Under the pieces are notes generated by a model. It was not told where the DNA came from and made no database searches. It worked only from the letters and a program-made list of their open reading frames with translations. A stretch of 64,000 nt of DNA from Methylobacterium sp. Leaf112. GTDB taxonomy: Bacteria; Pseudomonadota; Alphaproteobacteria; Rhizobiales; Beijerinckiaceae. Each line of letters begins with the position of its first letter. The first letter of the stretch is position 1. The translations under genes and the position numbers were made by a program. The stretch is from NCBI RefSeq assembly GCF_001423295.1, contig NZ_LMNG01000023.1, positions 329,680 through 393,679 of the forward strand, written 5' to 3'. This document shows positions 17,122 to 25,473 of this stretch, piece after piece.

Positions 17122-18153
17122 ATGAAAGTCCTCGGCCTCCTCGCCCTGACCCTCGCCCTGACATCGTCGCTGACGGTTCCAGCCAAAGTATCGGCAGCTG
17201 AGCGCACCAAGCTTACGATCTACACCGCCCTGGAAAACGACCAGCTCGGCCCGTTCAAGGCGGGCATCGAGCGGGCGGTGCCCGAGGTCGAGGTGGTCTG
17301 GGTCCGGGATTCGACGGGCGTCATCACCGCCCGGTTCCTCGCCGAGAAGGACAATCCTCGCGCCGACATGGTGATGGGGCTCGCCGCCTCCAGCCTCCTG
17401 ATGTTCGAGAAGCAGGGCCTGCTCGCTACCTACGAGCCGAAGGGGGCAGACGCCCTCAAGCCCGCCTTTCGCGACTCCATCCGCCCCTACAGCTGGACAG
17501 GCACCGACGCCTCGATTGGCGTGATCTGTTTCAACACCGCGGAAGCCGAGAAGGATGGCGCGAAGACCCCTGCGCGATGGGCCGACCTCCTGGTGCCATC
17601 CCTCAAGGGCAAGGTGGTGATGCCACACCCCGCCTCCTCGGGCACCGGTTACCTGCTGGTCGCCGGTTGGCTCCAGGGCATGGGCGAAGAGGCGGGCTGG
17701 GCTTTCATGGACAAGCTCCATGAGAACATCGCCGCCTACCTGCATTCAGGTTCGGCGCCCTGTGTCCAGGCAGCACGCGGCGAGCGCACCGCCGGCCTGT
17801 CGTTGGACATGCGCGGCGCCGCGGAGAAGTCGAAGGGGGCGCCACTTGCCGTGGTCGTTCCCGCCGACGGCACGGGCTGGGACGAGGAGGCCTACGCCAT
17901 CGTCGGCACCACCAAGCACCTGGAACTCGCCCGCAAGGTTGCCGACTGGGGTGCGACCAAGGCTGCCAACGAACTCTACGCCAAGAGTTACGCGGTCGTT
18001 GCCTATCCCGGCGTCGCCAACGTACCCGCGAACTACCCCGCCAATGCCGAGGCTGCGATGATCAAAAACGATCTCGGCTGGATGGCCGACAACCGCGAGC
18101 GGGTGCTCGCCGAATGGTCGCGCCGCTACGAGGCCAAAGCCGCCAAGAAGTAG
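17122..18153 (+). CDS. phnS: AEP-type ABC transporter substrate-binding protein
   Basis: 343 residues from the ATG at 17122, with GGAG eight bases upstream. A Sec signal peptide is evident (MKVLGLLALTLALTSSLTVP, cleavage near VSA/AE at about 27). The mature protein is an iron(III)/2-AEP-type periplasmic binding protein (LTIYTALENDQLGPFKAGIE; MPHPASSGTGYLL). Co-localisation with phnWX and the dual permease supports AEP as ligand. It would capture AEP in the periplasm for the ATPase and permease encoded next. The precise ligand is inferred from context, not from residues. Confidence 0.87.
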   Translation: MKVLGLLALTLALTSSLTVPAKVSAAERTKLTIYTALENDQLGPFKAGIERAVPEVEVVWVRDSTGVITARFLAEKDNPRADMVMGLAASSLLMFEKQGLLATYEPKGADALKPAFRDSIRPYSWTGTDASIGVICFNTAEAEKDGAKTPARWADLLVPSLKGKVVMPHPASSGTGYLLVAGWLQGMGEEAGWAFMDKLHENIAAYLHSGSAPCVQAARGERTAGLSLDMRGAAEKSKGAPLAVVVPADGTGWDEEAYAIVGTTKHLELARKVADWGATKAANELYAKSYAVVAYPGVANVPANYPANAEAAMIKNDLGWMADNRERVLAEWSRRYEAKAAKK

Positions 18154-18194
18154 GGCTCGTCCGAACGAGAACACGAGAGATCGAGGGTACTGCC

Positions 18195-19292
18195 ATGACA
18201 CTTCGCGACGCGACGCCGTTTCTCAGGGTTTCGGGATTGTCGAAGCGCTACGGTGCTTTCATCGCCCTCGACAGGATCGACTTGGAGATCGCGCGGGGAG
18301 AGTTCGTCTGCTTCCTCGGCCCTTCCGGCTGCGGCAAGACGACCTTGCTGCGTATGATCGCCGGGCTTGACCGGCAGGATGAGGGACGCATCGAGATCGG
18401 TAGCCGCGATGTCTCGTCGGCCCCGCCCTCGGAGCGCGACTTCGGCATCGTGTTCCAATCGTATGCGCTCTTCCCGAACCTGACGGTAGCGGCCAACGTC
18501 GCCTACGGCCTCGTCAACACGCGGATGCCGAAAGCACGGATCGCCGCGCGGGTCGCCGAGCTCTTGTCCCTCGTTGGCCTGCCCGAACAGGGAGCCAAGT
18601 ATCCGGTCCATCTCTCGGGTGGCCAGCAGCAGCGGGTGGCACTTGCCCGGGCACTGGCCACCTCCCCCTCCCTGCTCCTCCTCGACGAGCCGCTCTCGGC
18701 GCTCGACGCCAAGGTCCGCACGCGGCTCCGCGACGAGATCCGGCAGCTGCAGAAACGCCTCGGCATCACGACCATCATGGTCACCCACGACCAGGAGGAG
18801 GCGCTCGCCATGGCGGATCGGGTCGTGGTGATGAACCGCGGCGCGATCGAGCAGGTCGGCACACCCGAGGACATCTACCGTCAACCCGCCTCGGCGTTCG
18901 TGGCCGACTTCATCGGCGCTATGACCTTCCTCAACGCAACCGTCGGAAGCGCCCGCGAGATCCGGGTCGGGAGCGTCGACCTCGTCTGCGAGGACGGGCG
19001 TGGCTTCATTCCCGGCAGTCCCGTGCGCCTCGGCTTCCGCCCAGAGGAGATCCGTGTCGGCAACGTCGTCCCCACCGACGTCAACGCCATCGAGGTGCGG
19101 GTGCGCAGCCTCGAGTTCCTGGGCTCGTTCTACCGCGCCCGCCTGGAGCCCAGCCGCGACCTCGGCGGAACGCTGGTCGCCGACCTCTCGGCCAACCTGC
19201 ATGGCGACCTCGCCCTCAGCGAGGGCCAATACCTCTACGTTTCCCTGCCGCCGACGGCCCTCCGGGCCTTCCCGGCGACCACGCACGCGTGA
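18195..19292 (+). CDS. phnT: AEP-type ABC transporter ATP-binding protein
   Basis: 365 residues from the ATG at 18195. Walker A GPSGCGKTT, Q-loop FQSYALFPNLTV, signature LSGGQQQRVALARALA, Walker B LLLLDEPLSALD and the switch His in MVTHDQEEA are all present, followed by a TOBE-like domain after residue 280. It energises phosphonate import at the inner membrane. The stop overlaps a possible GTG start of the permease gene. It resembles PotA/FbpC-like importers. Confidence 0.9.
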   Translation: MTLRDATPFLRVSGLSKRYGAFIALDRIDLEIARGEFVCFLGPSGCGKTTLLRMIAGLDRQDEGRIEIGSRDVSSAPPSERDFGIVFQSYALFPNLTVAANVAYGLVNTRMPKARIAARVAELLSLVGLPEQGAKYPVHLSGGQQQRVALARALATSPSLLLLDEPLSALDAKVRTRLRDEIRQLQKRLGITTIMVTHDQEEALAMADRVVVMNRGAIEQVGTPEDIYRQPASAFVADFIGAMTFLNATVGSAREIRVGSVDLVCEDGRGFIPGSPVRLGFRPEEIRVGNVVPTDVNAIEVRVRSLEFLGSFYRARLEPSRDLGGTLVADLSANLHGDLALSEGQYLYVSLPPTALRAFPATTHA

Positions 19293-19300
19293 GGCCGGCC

Positions 19301-21025
19301 ATGTCCGACGCCACCCTCGCCTTGCCCCGGTCGGAGGCCGTGCCGGCAAAGCGCCGTGCCGTTTCCGAAAGCACGGTCGGTATCGCGTTCATCGCGGGCC
19401 TGTGCCTGGTTCTCGTGCTCGTCATCGCCCTGCCGCTCGGCGCACTGCTGATCAAGAGCCTGGAGGCCCCGGACGGCGGGATGGCGGGCCTGTCCAACTT
19501 CCGCACCTATTTCGCCACGCCGACGCTGGTCGATGCGCTTCTCAACAGCATCACCGTGGCCGGCAGCGTCGTCGCGATCGTGGTGCCGCTGGCCTTCGGC
19601 TACGCCTATGCACTCACCCGCACGGCGATGCGGTTCAAGGGGCTGCTGCTCGCGCTCGCCCTGCTGCCGCTGTTCGCGCCCTCCCTGCTGTCGGGCATCG
19701 CGCTCACCTACATCCTCGGCAACCAGGGTTTCCTGCGTGGAATCCTGTTCGGCCGAACCGTCTACGGGCCGATCGGCATCACCATCGCGGAATGCCTCTA
19801 CGCGTTCCCGCACGCGGTGATCATCCTCGTCACCGCGCTCGGGCTCTCTGACGGGCGCCTCTACGAGGCCGCCTCCGCCATGGGGACGAGCCGCCTGCGC
19901 ACCTTCCTCACCGTGACCCTGCCCGGCGCCCGCTACGGCCTCGTCAGCGCCGCCTTCGTGGTCTTCACCCTCGTCGTCACCGATTTCGGTATCCCGAAGG
20001 TGATCGGCGGCCAGTACGCGGTGCTCGCCACCGACGCCTACCGGCAAGTCGTCGGCCAGCAGAACTTCCCGATGGGGGCCGTCGTCGGCCTCCTGATGCT
20101 GGTGCCTGCCGTGCTGGCCTTCGTCGTCGACCGGCTGATCCAGCGCCGGCAATCGTCCCTGCTCTCGGCCCGCTCGGTGCCCTACGAGCCTAAAGTCCGT
20201 CCGGCCCGCGATCGGCTCGTGCTCGCCTACGCGGTGTTCGTGGCCGGGGTGATCGTGGGGACCTACGGCGTCGCGGTCTGGGCCTCCTTCATCCGCTACT
20301 GGCCCTACAACCTCGGGCTGACGCTGGACCATTACGACTTCGCGGCGGCCGACGCCGACGGCTGGTCGCCGTACTGGAATTCCCTGGTCATGGCGCTCTC
20401 GGTCGCCGCCATCGGCACGGTGGTCGTGTTCTGCGGCGCCTACCTCATCGAGAAGCTGAAGCTGTTTCCCGCCGGCCGCGCCTTCGCGCAGCTCCTGGCG
20501 ATGCTGCCCCTTGCCGTCCCCGGCCTCGTGCTGGGCCTCGGCTACGTGTTCTTTTTCAACGCGCCCTGGAACCCGCTGAACGTCCTCTACGGAACCCTGG
20601 CGCTGCTCGTGATCAACACGCTCGCGCATTACTACACCGTGGCCCACGTGACGGCGACGACGGCACTGAAGCAGATTGACCCGGAATTCGAAGCCGTGTC
20701 GGCTTCCCTGAAGGTGCCGTTCTGGCAGACGTTCCGGCGCGTCAGCCTGCCGATCTGCGTGCCGACGGTGCTGGAACTGGCCGTCTACCTGTTCGTCAAC
20801 GCGATGACGACGGTCTCGGCGGTGATCTTCCTCTACGGGCCGAGCACCAAGCTCGCGGCCATCGCCATCGTCCACATGGACGAGGCCGGCACGACGGCCG
20901 CCGCCGCCGCCATGGCGAGCGTGATCATGGCGACGGCCCTCGCGGCGCGCCTCCTCCTCGCCCTGGTCCATCGCTTCGTCCTCGTTCGGGCGCAGGCGTG
21001 GCGGCGCCGCGAGGTCATGACATGA
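19301..21025 (+). CDS. AEP-type ABC transporter permease, two-domain fusion
   Basis: 574 residues from the ATG at 19301; a GTG at 19289 overlapping the ATPase stop (GTGA) is an alternative. Two BPD-type permease domains of about six segments each lie in one chain, both with an EAA loop (SDGRLYEAASAMGTSRLRTF and DPEFEAVSASLKVPFWQTF). In other bacteria these are sometimes separate PhnU and PhnV. It would form the membrane pore of the AEP importer. Its stop overlaps the next gene by ATGA. Confidence 0.9.
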   Translation: MSDATLALPRSEAVPAKRRAVSESTVGIAFIAGLCLVLVLVIALPLGALLIKSLEAPDGGMAGLSNFRTYFATPTLVDALLNSITVAGSVVAIVVPLAFGYAYALTRTAMRFKGLLLALALLPLFAPSLLSGIALTYILGNQGFLRGILFGRTVYGPIGITIAECLYAFPHAVIILVTALGLSDGRLYEAASAMGTSRLRTFLTVTLPGARYGLVSAAFVVFTLVVTDFGIPKVIGGQYAVLATDAYRQVVGQQNFPMGAVVGLLMLVPAVLAFVVDRLIQRRQSSLLSARSVPYEPKVRPARDRLVLAYAVFVAGVIVGTYGVAVWASFIRYWPYNLGLTLDHYDFAAADADGWSPYWNSLVMALSVAAIGTVVVFCGAYLIEKLKLFPAGRAFAQLLAMLPLAVPGLVLGLGYVFFFNAPWNPLNVLYGTLALLVINTLAHYYTVAHVTATTALKQIDPEFEAVSASLKVPFWQTFRRVSLPICVPTVLELAVYLFVNAMTTVSAVIFLYGPSTKLAAIAIVHMDEAGTTAAAAAMASVIMATALAARLLLALVHRFVLVRAQAWRRREVMT

Positions 21026-22728
21026 CCGGAACGGTGCTGCTCCTCGATCTCGCGGGCTGGGTCGCGCTCCTGCTCTGGGGCATCCACATGATCCGCACCG
21101 GGGTGCAGCGCGCCTTCGGCGGTGATCTCCAGCGCGTGCTGGGCGCAAGTCTGAATCACCCGGTCAAGGCGATGCTCGCCGGCCTCGGCGTGACGATGCT
21201 GCTTCAGAGCAGCACCGCGACGGGGCTGATGGCGACCGCCTTCGCGGCCGGGGGGCTGGTGGAGCTGATGCCGGCCCTGGCGGTGATGCTCGGCGCCAAC
21301 GTCGGGACGGCGCTCATCGTCAAGGCCCTGTCGTTCGACGTCGCGATGGTGGCGCCCGTGCTCGTCCTCGTCGGGGCGGTCGCCTTTCGCCGGGCATCGG
21401 GCGCGAAGGGCAAGGCGATCGGGCGGATCGCCATCGGCCTCGGCCTCGTCCTGCTGGGCCTGATGCGGATGGTGGAGACGCTCGCGCCCTACGGCGAAGC
21501 GCCCGCGATGCGGGCGATCCTCGGCATCGTCGCGGCCGATCCGGTCATCACCGTGCTCATCGCCGCGCTGTTCGCATGGGTGGCCCATTCCAGCGTCGCG
21601 GTGATCCTGCTGGTCGCCGCGCTCGCAGGGCAGGGCATGGTCCCGCCCGAGACCGCTCTCGCCCTGGTGCTGGGGGCCAACCTCGGCAGCGCCCTCAATC
21701 CGATGCTGGCGACCCGCGAGCCCGCCGGCCGCCGGGTGGCGCTCGGGAACCTCCTGGTGCGATTGGCCGGCTGCCTCGTCGCGCTGCCGCTGCTCGGCGG
21801 GATCACGCCCCTGGTCGAGGCCATGACGGGAGATCCGCGCGTCGCCGTGGCGAATTTCCACCTCGCGTTCAATGGGATCCTCGCGCTCGCCGCCCTGCCG
21901 CTGCTTGGGCCGCTTGCCAGACTGCTCCGCCGGCTGCTGCCGGAGATGGAGGCGGCGCCCGGCACAGTGCGCGGACTGTCGCTGGTTGCGGACCACGCCG
22001 AAATGCCCTCGATGGCGCTTGGCGACGCCTCCCGCCACGCGCTACGCATGGCCGACATCCTCGAGGGCATGCTGCGCGACGCCATTCGCCTGCTGCGGGG
22101 TGATGGTCTCGCCGTCGAGCGGATGCGGGCCGCCGAGCGCGAGATTGAGGGCCTCGGCGCCGAGTTGCAGCGCTACCTCGCCCGGCTCGATGCCGACACC
22201 CTGAACGAAGCCGAGGAGCGCAGGCTCGCGGGCCTGATGAGCTTTACCATTCAGATCGGGCATGCCGGCGACGTCCTGGCGCGCAACGTCGCGACGCAAA
22301 TCGGCAGACGGCGCAAACTCGGCGCGGCGTCCGCCGATTCCCTCGACCTCGCCGGCCTGCTCGACCGGCTGTCGGTCAACCTGCGCAACGCGGCCTCGCT
22401 GCTCGTCACCGAGGACGACCGCGCGGCGCGTCGCCTGGCGGCGGAGAAGCGGGCCTTCCGGGCGATGGAAGAGGCTCATGTCGTCGCCCATATCGCGTGG
22501 CTTCGCGAGGAACCGGCCAGGGACGATGCGGCCTGGACCGTCGGTCTCGATCTGCTGCGCGATCTCAAACGGATCAACGACCATCTGGTCGCCGCCGCCG
22601 CTTATCCGATCCTGCGCAACAGCGGCGAACTTCTCGACAGCCGATTGCGCGTGGCCGTGGCGGCCGGAGCCACCCCGCGCCTGCCCGCGCTGACGCCTCC
22701 GCCGGCCCCGATCGGAGGTGTGCCGTGA
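21022..22728 (+). CDS. Na+/phosphate cotransporter family protein with C-terminal PhoU-like domain
   Basis: 568 residues. Two inverted Na/Pi repeats carry the QSS-type motifs (MLLQSSTATGLMATAF and WVAHSSVAVILLVAAL), with about eight membrane segments up to residue 315; a helical PhoU-like region follows from about 340 (RHALRMADILEGMLRDAIRL). The ATG overlaps the permease stop and the stop overlaps the racemase start, so it is firmly inside the AEP operon. PhnX releases phosphate in the cytosol, so an export role is plausible. The family can also import; direction is not shown by the sequence. Confidence 0.88.
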   Translation: MTGTVLLLDLAGWVALLLWGIHMIRTGVQRAFGGDLQRVLGASLNHPVKAMLAGLGVTMLLQSSTATGLMATAFAAGGLVELMPALAVMLGANVGTALIVKALSFDVAMVAPVLVLVGAVAFRRASGAKGKAIGRIAIGLGLVLLGLMRMVETLAPYGEAPAMRAILGIVAADPVITVLIAALFAWVAHSSVAVILLVAALAGQGMVPPETALALVLGANLGSALNPMLATREPAGRRVALGNLLVRLAGCLVALPLLGGITPLVEAMTGDPRVAVANFHLAFNGILALAALPLLGPLARLLRRLLPEMEAAPGTVRGLSLVADHAEMPSMALGDASRHALRMADILEGMLRDAIRLLRGDGLAVERMRAAEREIEGLGAELQRYLARLDADTLNEAEERRLAGLMSFTIQIGHAGDVLARNVATQIGRRRKLGAASADSLDLAGLLDRLSVNLRNAASLLVTEDDRAARRLAAEKRAFRAMEEAHVVAHIAWLREEPARDDAAWTVGLDLLRDLKRINDHLVAAAAYPILRNSGELLDSRLRVAVAAGATPRLPALTPPPAPIGGVP

Positions 22729-23909
22729 TGGATGGCGCGGTCGATCTGTCGCCGCGCCGCCTGGACATCCTCGTGGACGAGACCGGCGACGAGGATTCGG
22801 ACAGCGCCTGGTCCGAGGCGACCTGCGGCGGCCGCCTCACCATCGATCTGGGCGCGATCGTGCGCAATTACCGAGCGTTGACCCCGCGCGCCTCGGGGGC
22901 GCGGGTTGCGGCGGTCGTCAAGGCCGACGCCTACGGGCTCGGTGCCGGACGGGTCGCTCCGATGCTTGCGGCGGCAGGATGCGACACCTTCTTCGTCGCG
23001 CAGGTGCAGGAGGGCATCGCTCTCCGGCGCGACCTCCCGATGAGCCGCATTCTCGTCCTGAACGGTGCCGCGCCGGGTGCCGAGGCGGCCTGCCTCGTCC
23101 ATCGCCTGGAACCGGTGCTGAACGGCTGGAGCGCGTTCGAGGCGTGGTCGCGCGCGACGCGCATCGCCGGGTTTCGTGGGCCTTGCGCGATCCAGTTCGA
23201 CACCGGCATGGCGCGCTTCGGCTTCGGCTTCGCCCTCGCCGACGCCGGGCGTCTTGCCGCCCGGATCGCGCGGACGGACCACATGACGGTCGGGCTCGTC
23301 ATGAGCCATCTCGCCTGCGCCGACACCCCGGAAGATCCGACCAACCCGGCACAGCGTGATGCGATGACGGCGTTGCGGCCGATCTTTCCGGCGGCGGCGT
23401 TCAGCCTCGCGGCGTCGTCGGGGATCTTTCTGGGACAAAGCTACCATCTCGACCTCGTTCGGCCGGGGGCCGCCCTCTACGGCGTGGCTCCGGTCCCCGG
23501 CGAGGCGAATCCCATGTGCCCGGTCGTGCGGCTGGAGAGCCAGGTCGTGCAGGTGCGCACCGTACCGGGGGGCGCCGGCATCGGCTATGGCCACGCCGCC
23601 CGCGCACCCGGCCCGATGCGCCTCGCCACTCTGGCGGTGGGCTACGCCGACGGTCTTCCGCGCAGCCTCTCCGGGCGCGGTTCCGCATGGCTTGACGGCC
23701 TGAGGCTGCCGGTGGTCGGACGCGTCTCGATGGACAGCATCGTCGTGGATGTGAGCCGGGCCCCCGAAGGCGCCGTCGCTCATGGTGACTTCCTCGACCT
23801 GATCGGACCGGCCAACGGGATTGACGGCGTGGGGAGGGAGGCGGGCACCATCGGCTACGAGGTGCTCACCAGCCTCGGGCGCCGCTACGTCCGCCGGTAT
23901 CTGGCTTGA
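22728..23909 (+). CDS. alr: alanine racemase
   Basis: 393 residues from the ATG at 22728, which overlaps the previous stop (TGATG); the open frame further upstream is a shadow. PLP lysine K65 is in VVKADAYGLG, the catalytic tyrosine in GIGYGHAAR, and VGRVSMDSIVVDVS is the usual C-terminal motif. About 30 extra N-terminal residues precede the barrel. It interconverts L- and D-alanine. In this operon it would act on the L-alanine made by PhnW and pass D-alanine to the dehydrogenase encoded 13 bases downstream, like the catabolic DadX of dad operons. Confidence 0.93.
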   Translation: MDGAVDLSPRRLDILVDETGDEDSDSAWSEATCGGRLTIDLGAIVRNYRALTPRASGARVAAVVKADAYGLGAGRVAPMLAAAGCDTFFVAQVQEGIALRRDLPMSRILVLNGAAPGAEAACLVHRLEPVLNGWSAFEAWSRATRIAGFRGPCAIQFDTGMARFGFGFALADAGRLAARIARTDHMTVGLVMSHLACADTPEDPTNPAQRDAMTALRPIFPAAAFSLAASSGIFLGQSYHLDLVRPGAALYGVAPVPGEANPMCPVVRLESQVVQVRTVPGGAGIGYGHAARAPGPMRLATLAVGYADGLPRSLSGRGSAWLDGLRLPVVGRVSMDSIVVDVSRAPEGAVAHGDFLDLIGPANGIDGVGREAGTIGYEVLTSLGRRYVRRYLA

Positions 23910-23922
23910 GGAGGCTTGACCG

Positions 23923-25179
23923 ATGCGTATCCTAGTTCTCGGCAGCGGCGTCGTCGGCGTCACATCCGCCTACTACCTCGCCAAGGCCGGTCACGCAGTG
24001 ACGGTCCTCGACCGGCAGGCTGGGTCCGGGATGGAGACGAGCTTTGCCAATGCGGGGCAGGTCTCGCCCGGGTACGCCGCACCCTGGGCGGCGCCGGGCA
24101 TCCCGGTCAAGGCGATGAAATGGCTGCTCATGCGCCACCGGCCCCTCGTGCTCTGGCCCTCGTTCGAGCCGCGCCTCTACGGCTGGCTGGCACGCATGCT
24201 CGCCAACTGCACGGAGGAGGCCTACGCGCGCAACAAGGGCCGCATGGTCCGGTTGGCGGAGTACAGCCGCGACGTGCTGCGCGACCTGCGCCACGACACG
24301 GGAATCGCCTATGATCACCGTGAGCGCGGTACGCTGCAGGTCTTCCGGACGCCAAAGCAACTCGACCATGTCGGGGACGACACCCGTGTGCTCGACGCCT
24401 ACGGTGTGAAATACGCCGTCCTCGATCGGGCCGGATGTGTCGCTGCGGAGCCTGCCCTCGGAGCCGTTTGCGAGAAGATCGTCGGCGGCCTGAGATTGCC
24501 GGGGGACGAGACCGGCGACGCGCATCTCTTCACCAAGGAACTCGCCGCACTCTGCGAGAGGCTCGGCGTCGTCTTCCGCTACGGTGTGAACATCGACGGC
24601 CTGGAGGTGGACGGTGACCGCGTCGTCGCCGTCAGGGCCGGCACGGACCGCTTTCGGGCGGACGCCTACGTCGCTGCGATGGGAAGCTACACGCCCGCCT
24701 TGTTGCGACCCCACGGCGTCCGCCTTCCTGTCTATCCCGTGAAGGGCTACTCGCTGACGCTCCCCGTGATCGCCCCGGACGCCGCGCCGGTCTCGACGGT
24801 GATGGACGAGACCTTCAAGGTGGGGATCACCCGGCTCGGCGAGCGGATCAGGGTCGGCGGTACCGCGGAGCTCGCGAGTTTCAGCCAGACCTTGCGGGGA
24901 CCGCGCCGGGCCACCCTTGAACGAAGCGTCGGCGACCTGTTCCCACGCGGCGGCAAACTGTCGGAGGCGTCGTTCTGGACAGGGCTGCGGCCGATGACGC
25001 CAGACGGGACCCCGATCGTCGGTGCGACGAACCTTGCGAACCTGTTCACGAATACCGGGCACGGCACGCTCGGCTGGACGATGGCCTGCGGCTCCGCCCG
25101 ATTGCTCGCGGATCTCATCTCGGGCCGTGCACCGGACATAGACCATCGTGATCTGGCGCAAGCACGTTATGCGGCTTAA
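23923..25179 (+). CDS. dadA: D-amino acid dehydrogenase (small subunit type)
   Basis: 418 residues, ATG preceded by GAGGAGG. The FAD-binding GxGxxG is at the N terminus ([20 protein letters not shown]), [19 protein letters not shown] is characteristic of DadA, and the C-terminal [14 protein letters not shown] completes the FAD site. It oxidises D-alanine to pyruvate and ammonia, passing electrons to the quinone pool at the inner membrane. It closes the operon and can regenerate the pyruvate consumed by PhnW. Confidence 0.93.
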   Translation: MRILVLGSGVVGVTSAYYLAKAGHAVTVLDRQAGSGMETSFANAGQVSPGYAAPWAAPGIPVKAMKWLLMRHRPLVLWPSFEPRLYGWLARMLANCTEEAYARNKGRMVRLAEYSRDVLRDLRHDTGIAYDHRERGTLQVFRTPKQLDHVGDDTRVLDAYGVKYAVLDRAGCVAAEPALGAVCEKIVGGLRLPGDETGDAHLFTKELAALCERLGVVFRYGVNIDGLEVDGDRVVAVRAGTDRFRADAYVAAMGSYTPALLRPHGVRLPVYPVKGYSLTLPVIAPDAAPVSTVMDETFKVGITRLGERIRVGGTAELASFSQTLRGPRRATLERSVGDLFPRGGKLSEASFWTGLRPMTPDGTPIVGATNLANLFTNTGHGTLGWTMACGSARLLADLISGRAPDIDHRDLAQARYAA

Positions 25180-25248
25180 GCGATGTGGGCGCGAATCCGT
25201 CGTGCGTCGCAACCCGAACGAACGTCTGATTTATTGAATTTGCTGCCC

Positions 25249-25355
25249 GAAAGCAGACCGCCAATAATCCACCTATCCCGCTCGTAGAGCGGACAGACGG
25301 GTCCCGACCCAACCGGGCCACTCATCGCGTTTCACCGCCTGCCTGTAAGCGGACC
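25249..25355. repeat. dispersed intergenic repeat, copy C
   Basis: Left end GAAAGCAGAC, centre CTCGTAGAGCGGACAGACGG then GTCCCGACCCAACCGGGCC, right end GTAAGCGGACC. Lies between the convergent dadA and hybrid kinase genes. No other feature is seen in the 294-base gap. Confidence 0.75.
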
Positions 25356-25473
25356 TTGTTCTGAAGCCCGCTGTCTGTGTAGGACCTTCGGGCCGTATTC
25401 CGGCACGCCGCGCGGTTCCGGCAGCGGGCTCCGATCTGCCTGCGGGGGAATGGGCCAGTGACGGGTCCGGGGA

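Noticed and set aside
19235..21148. 637-residue open frame on the minus strand opposite the AEP permease
   Set aside because: Composition is His/Arg/Gly-rich with no domain; it is the antisense shadow of a clear permease gene in GC-rich DNA.
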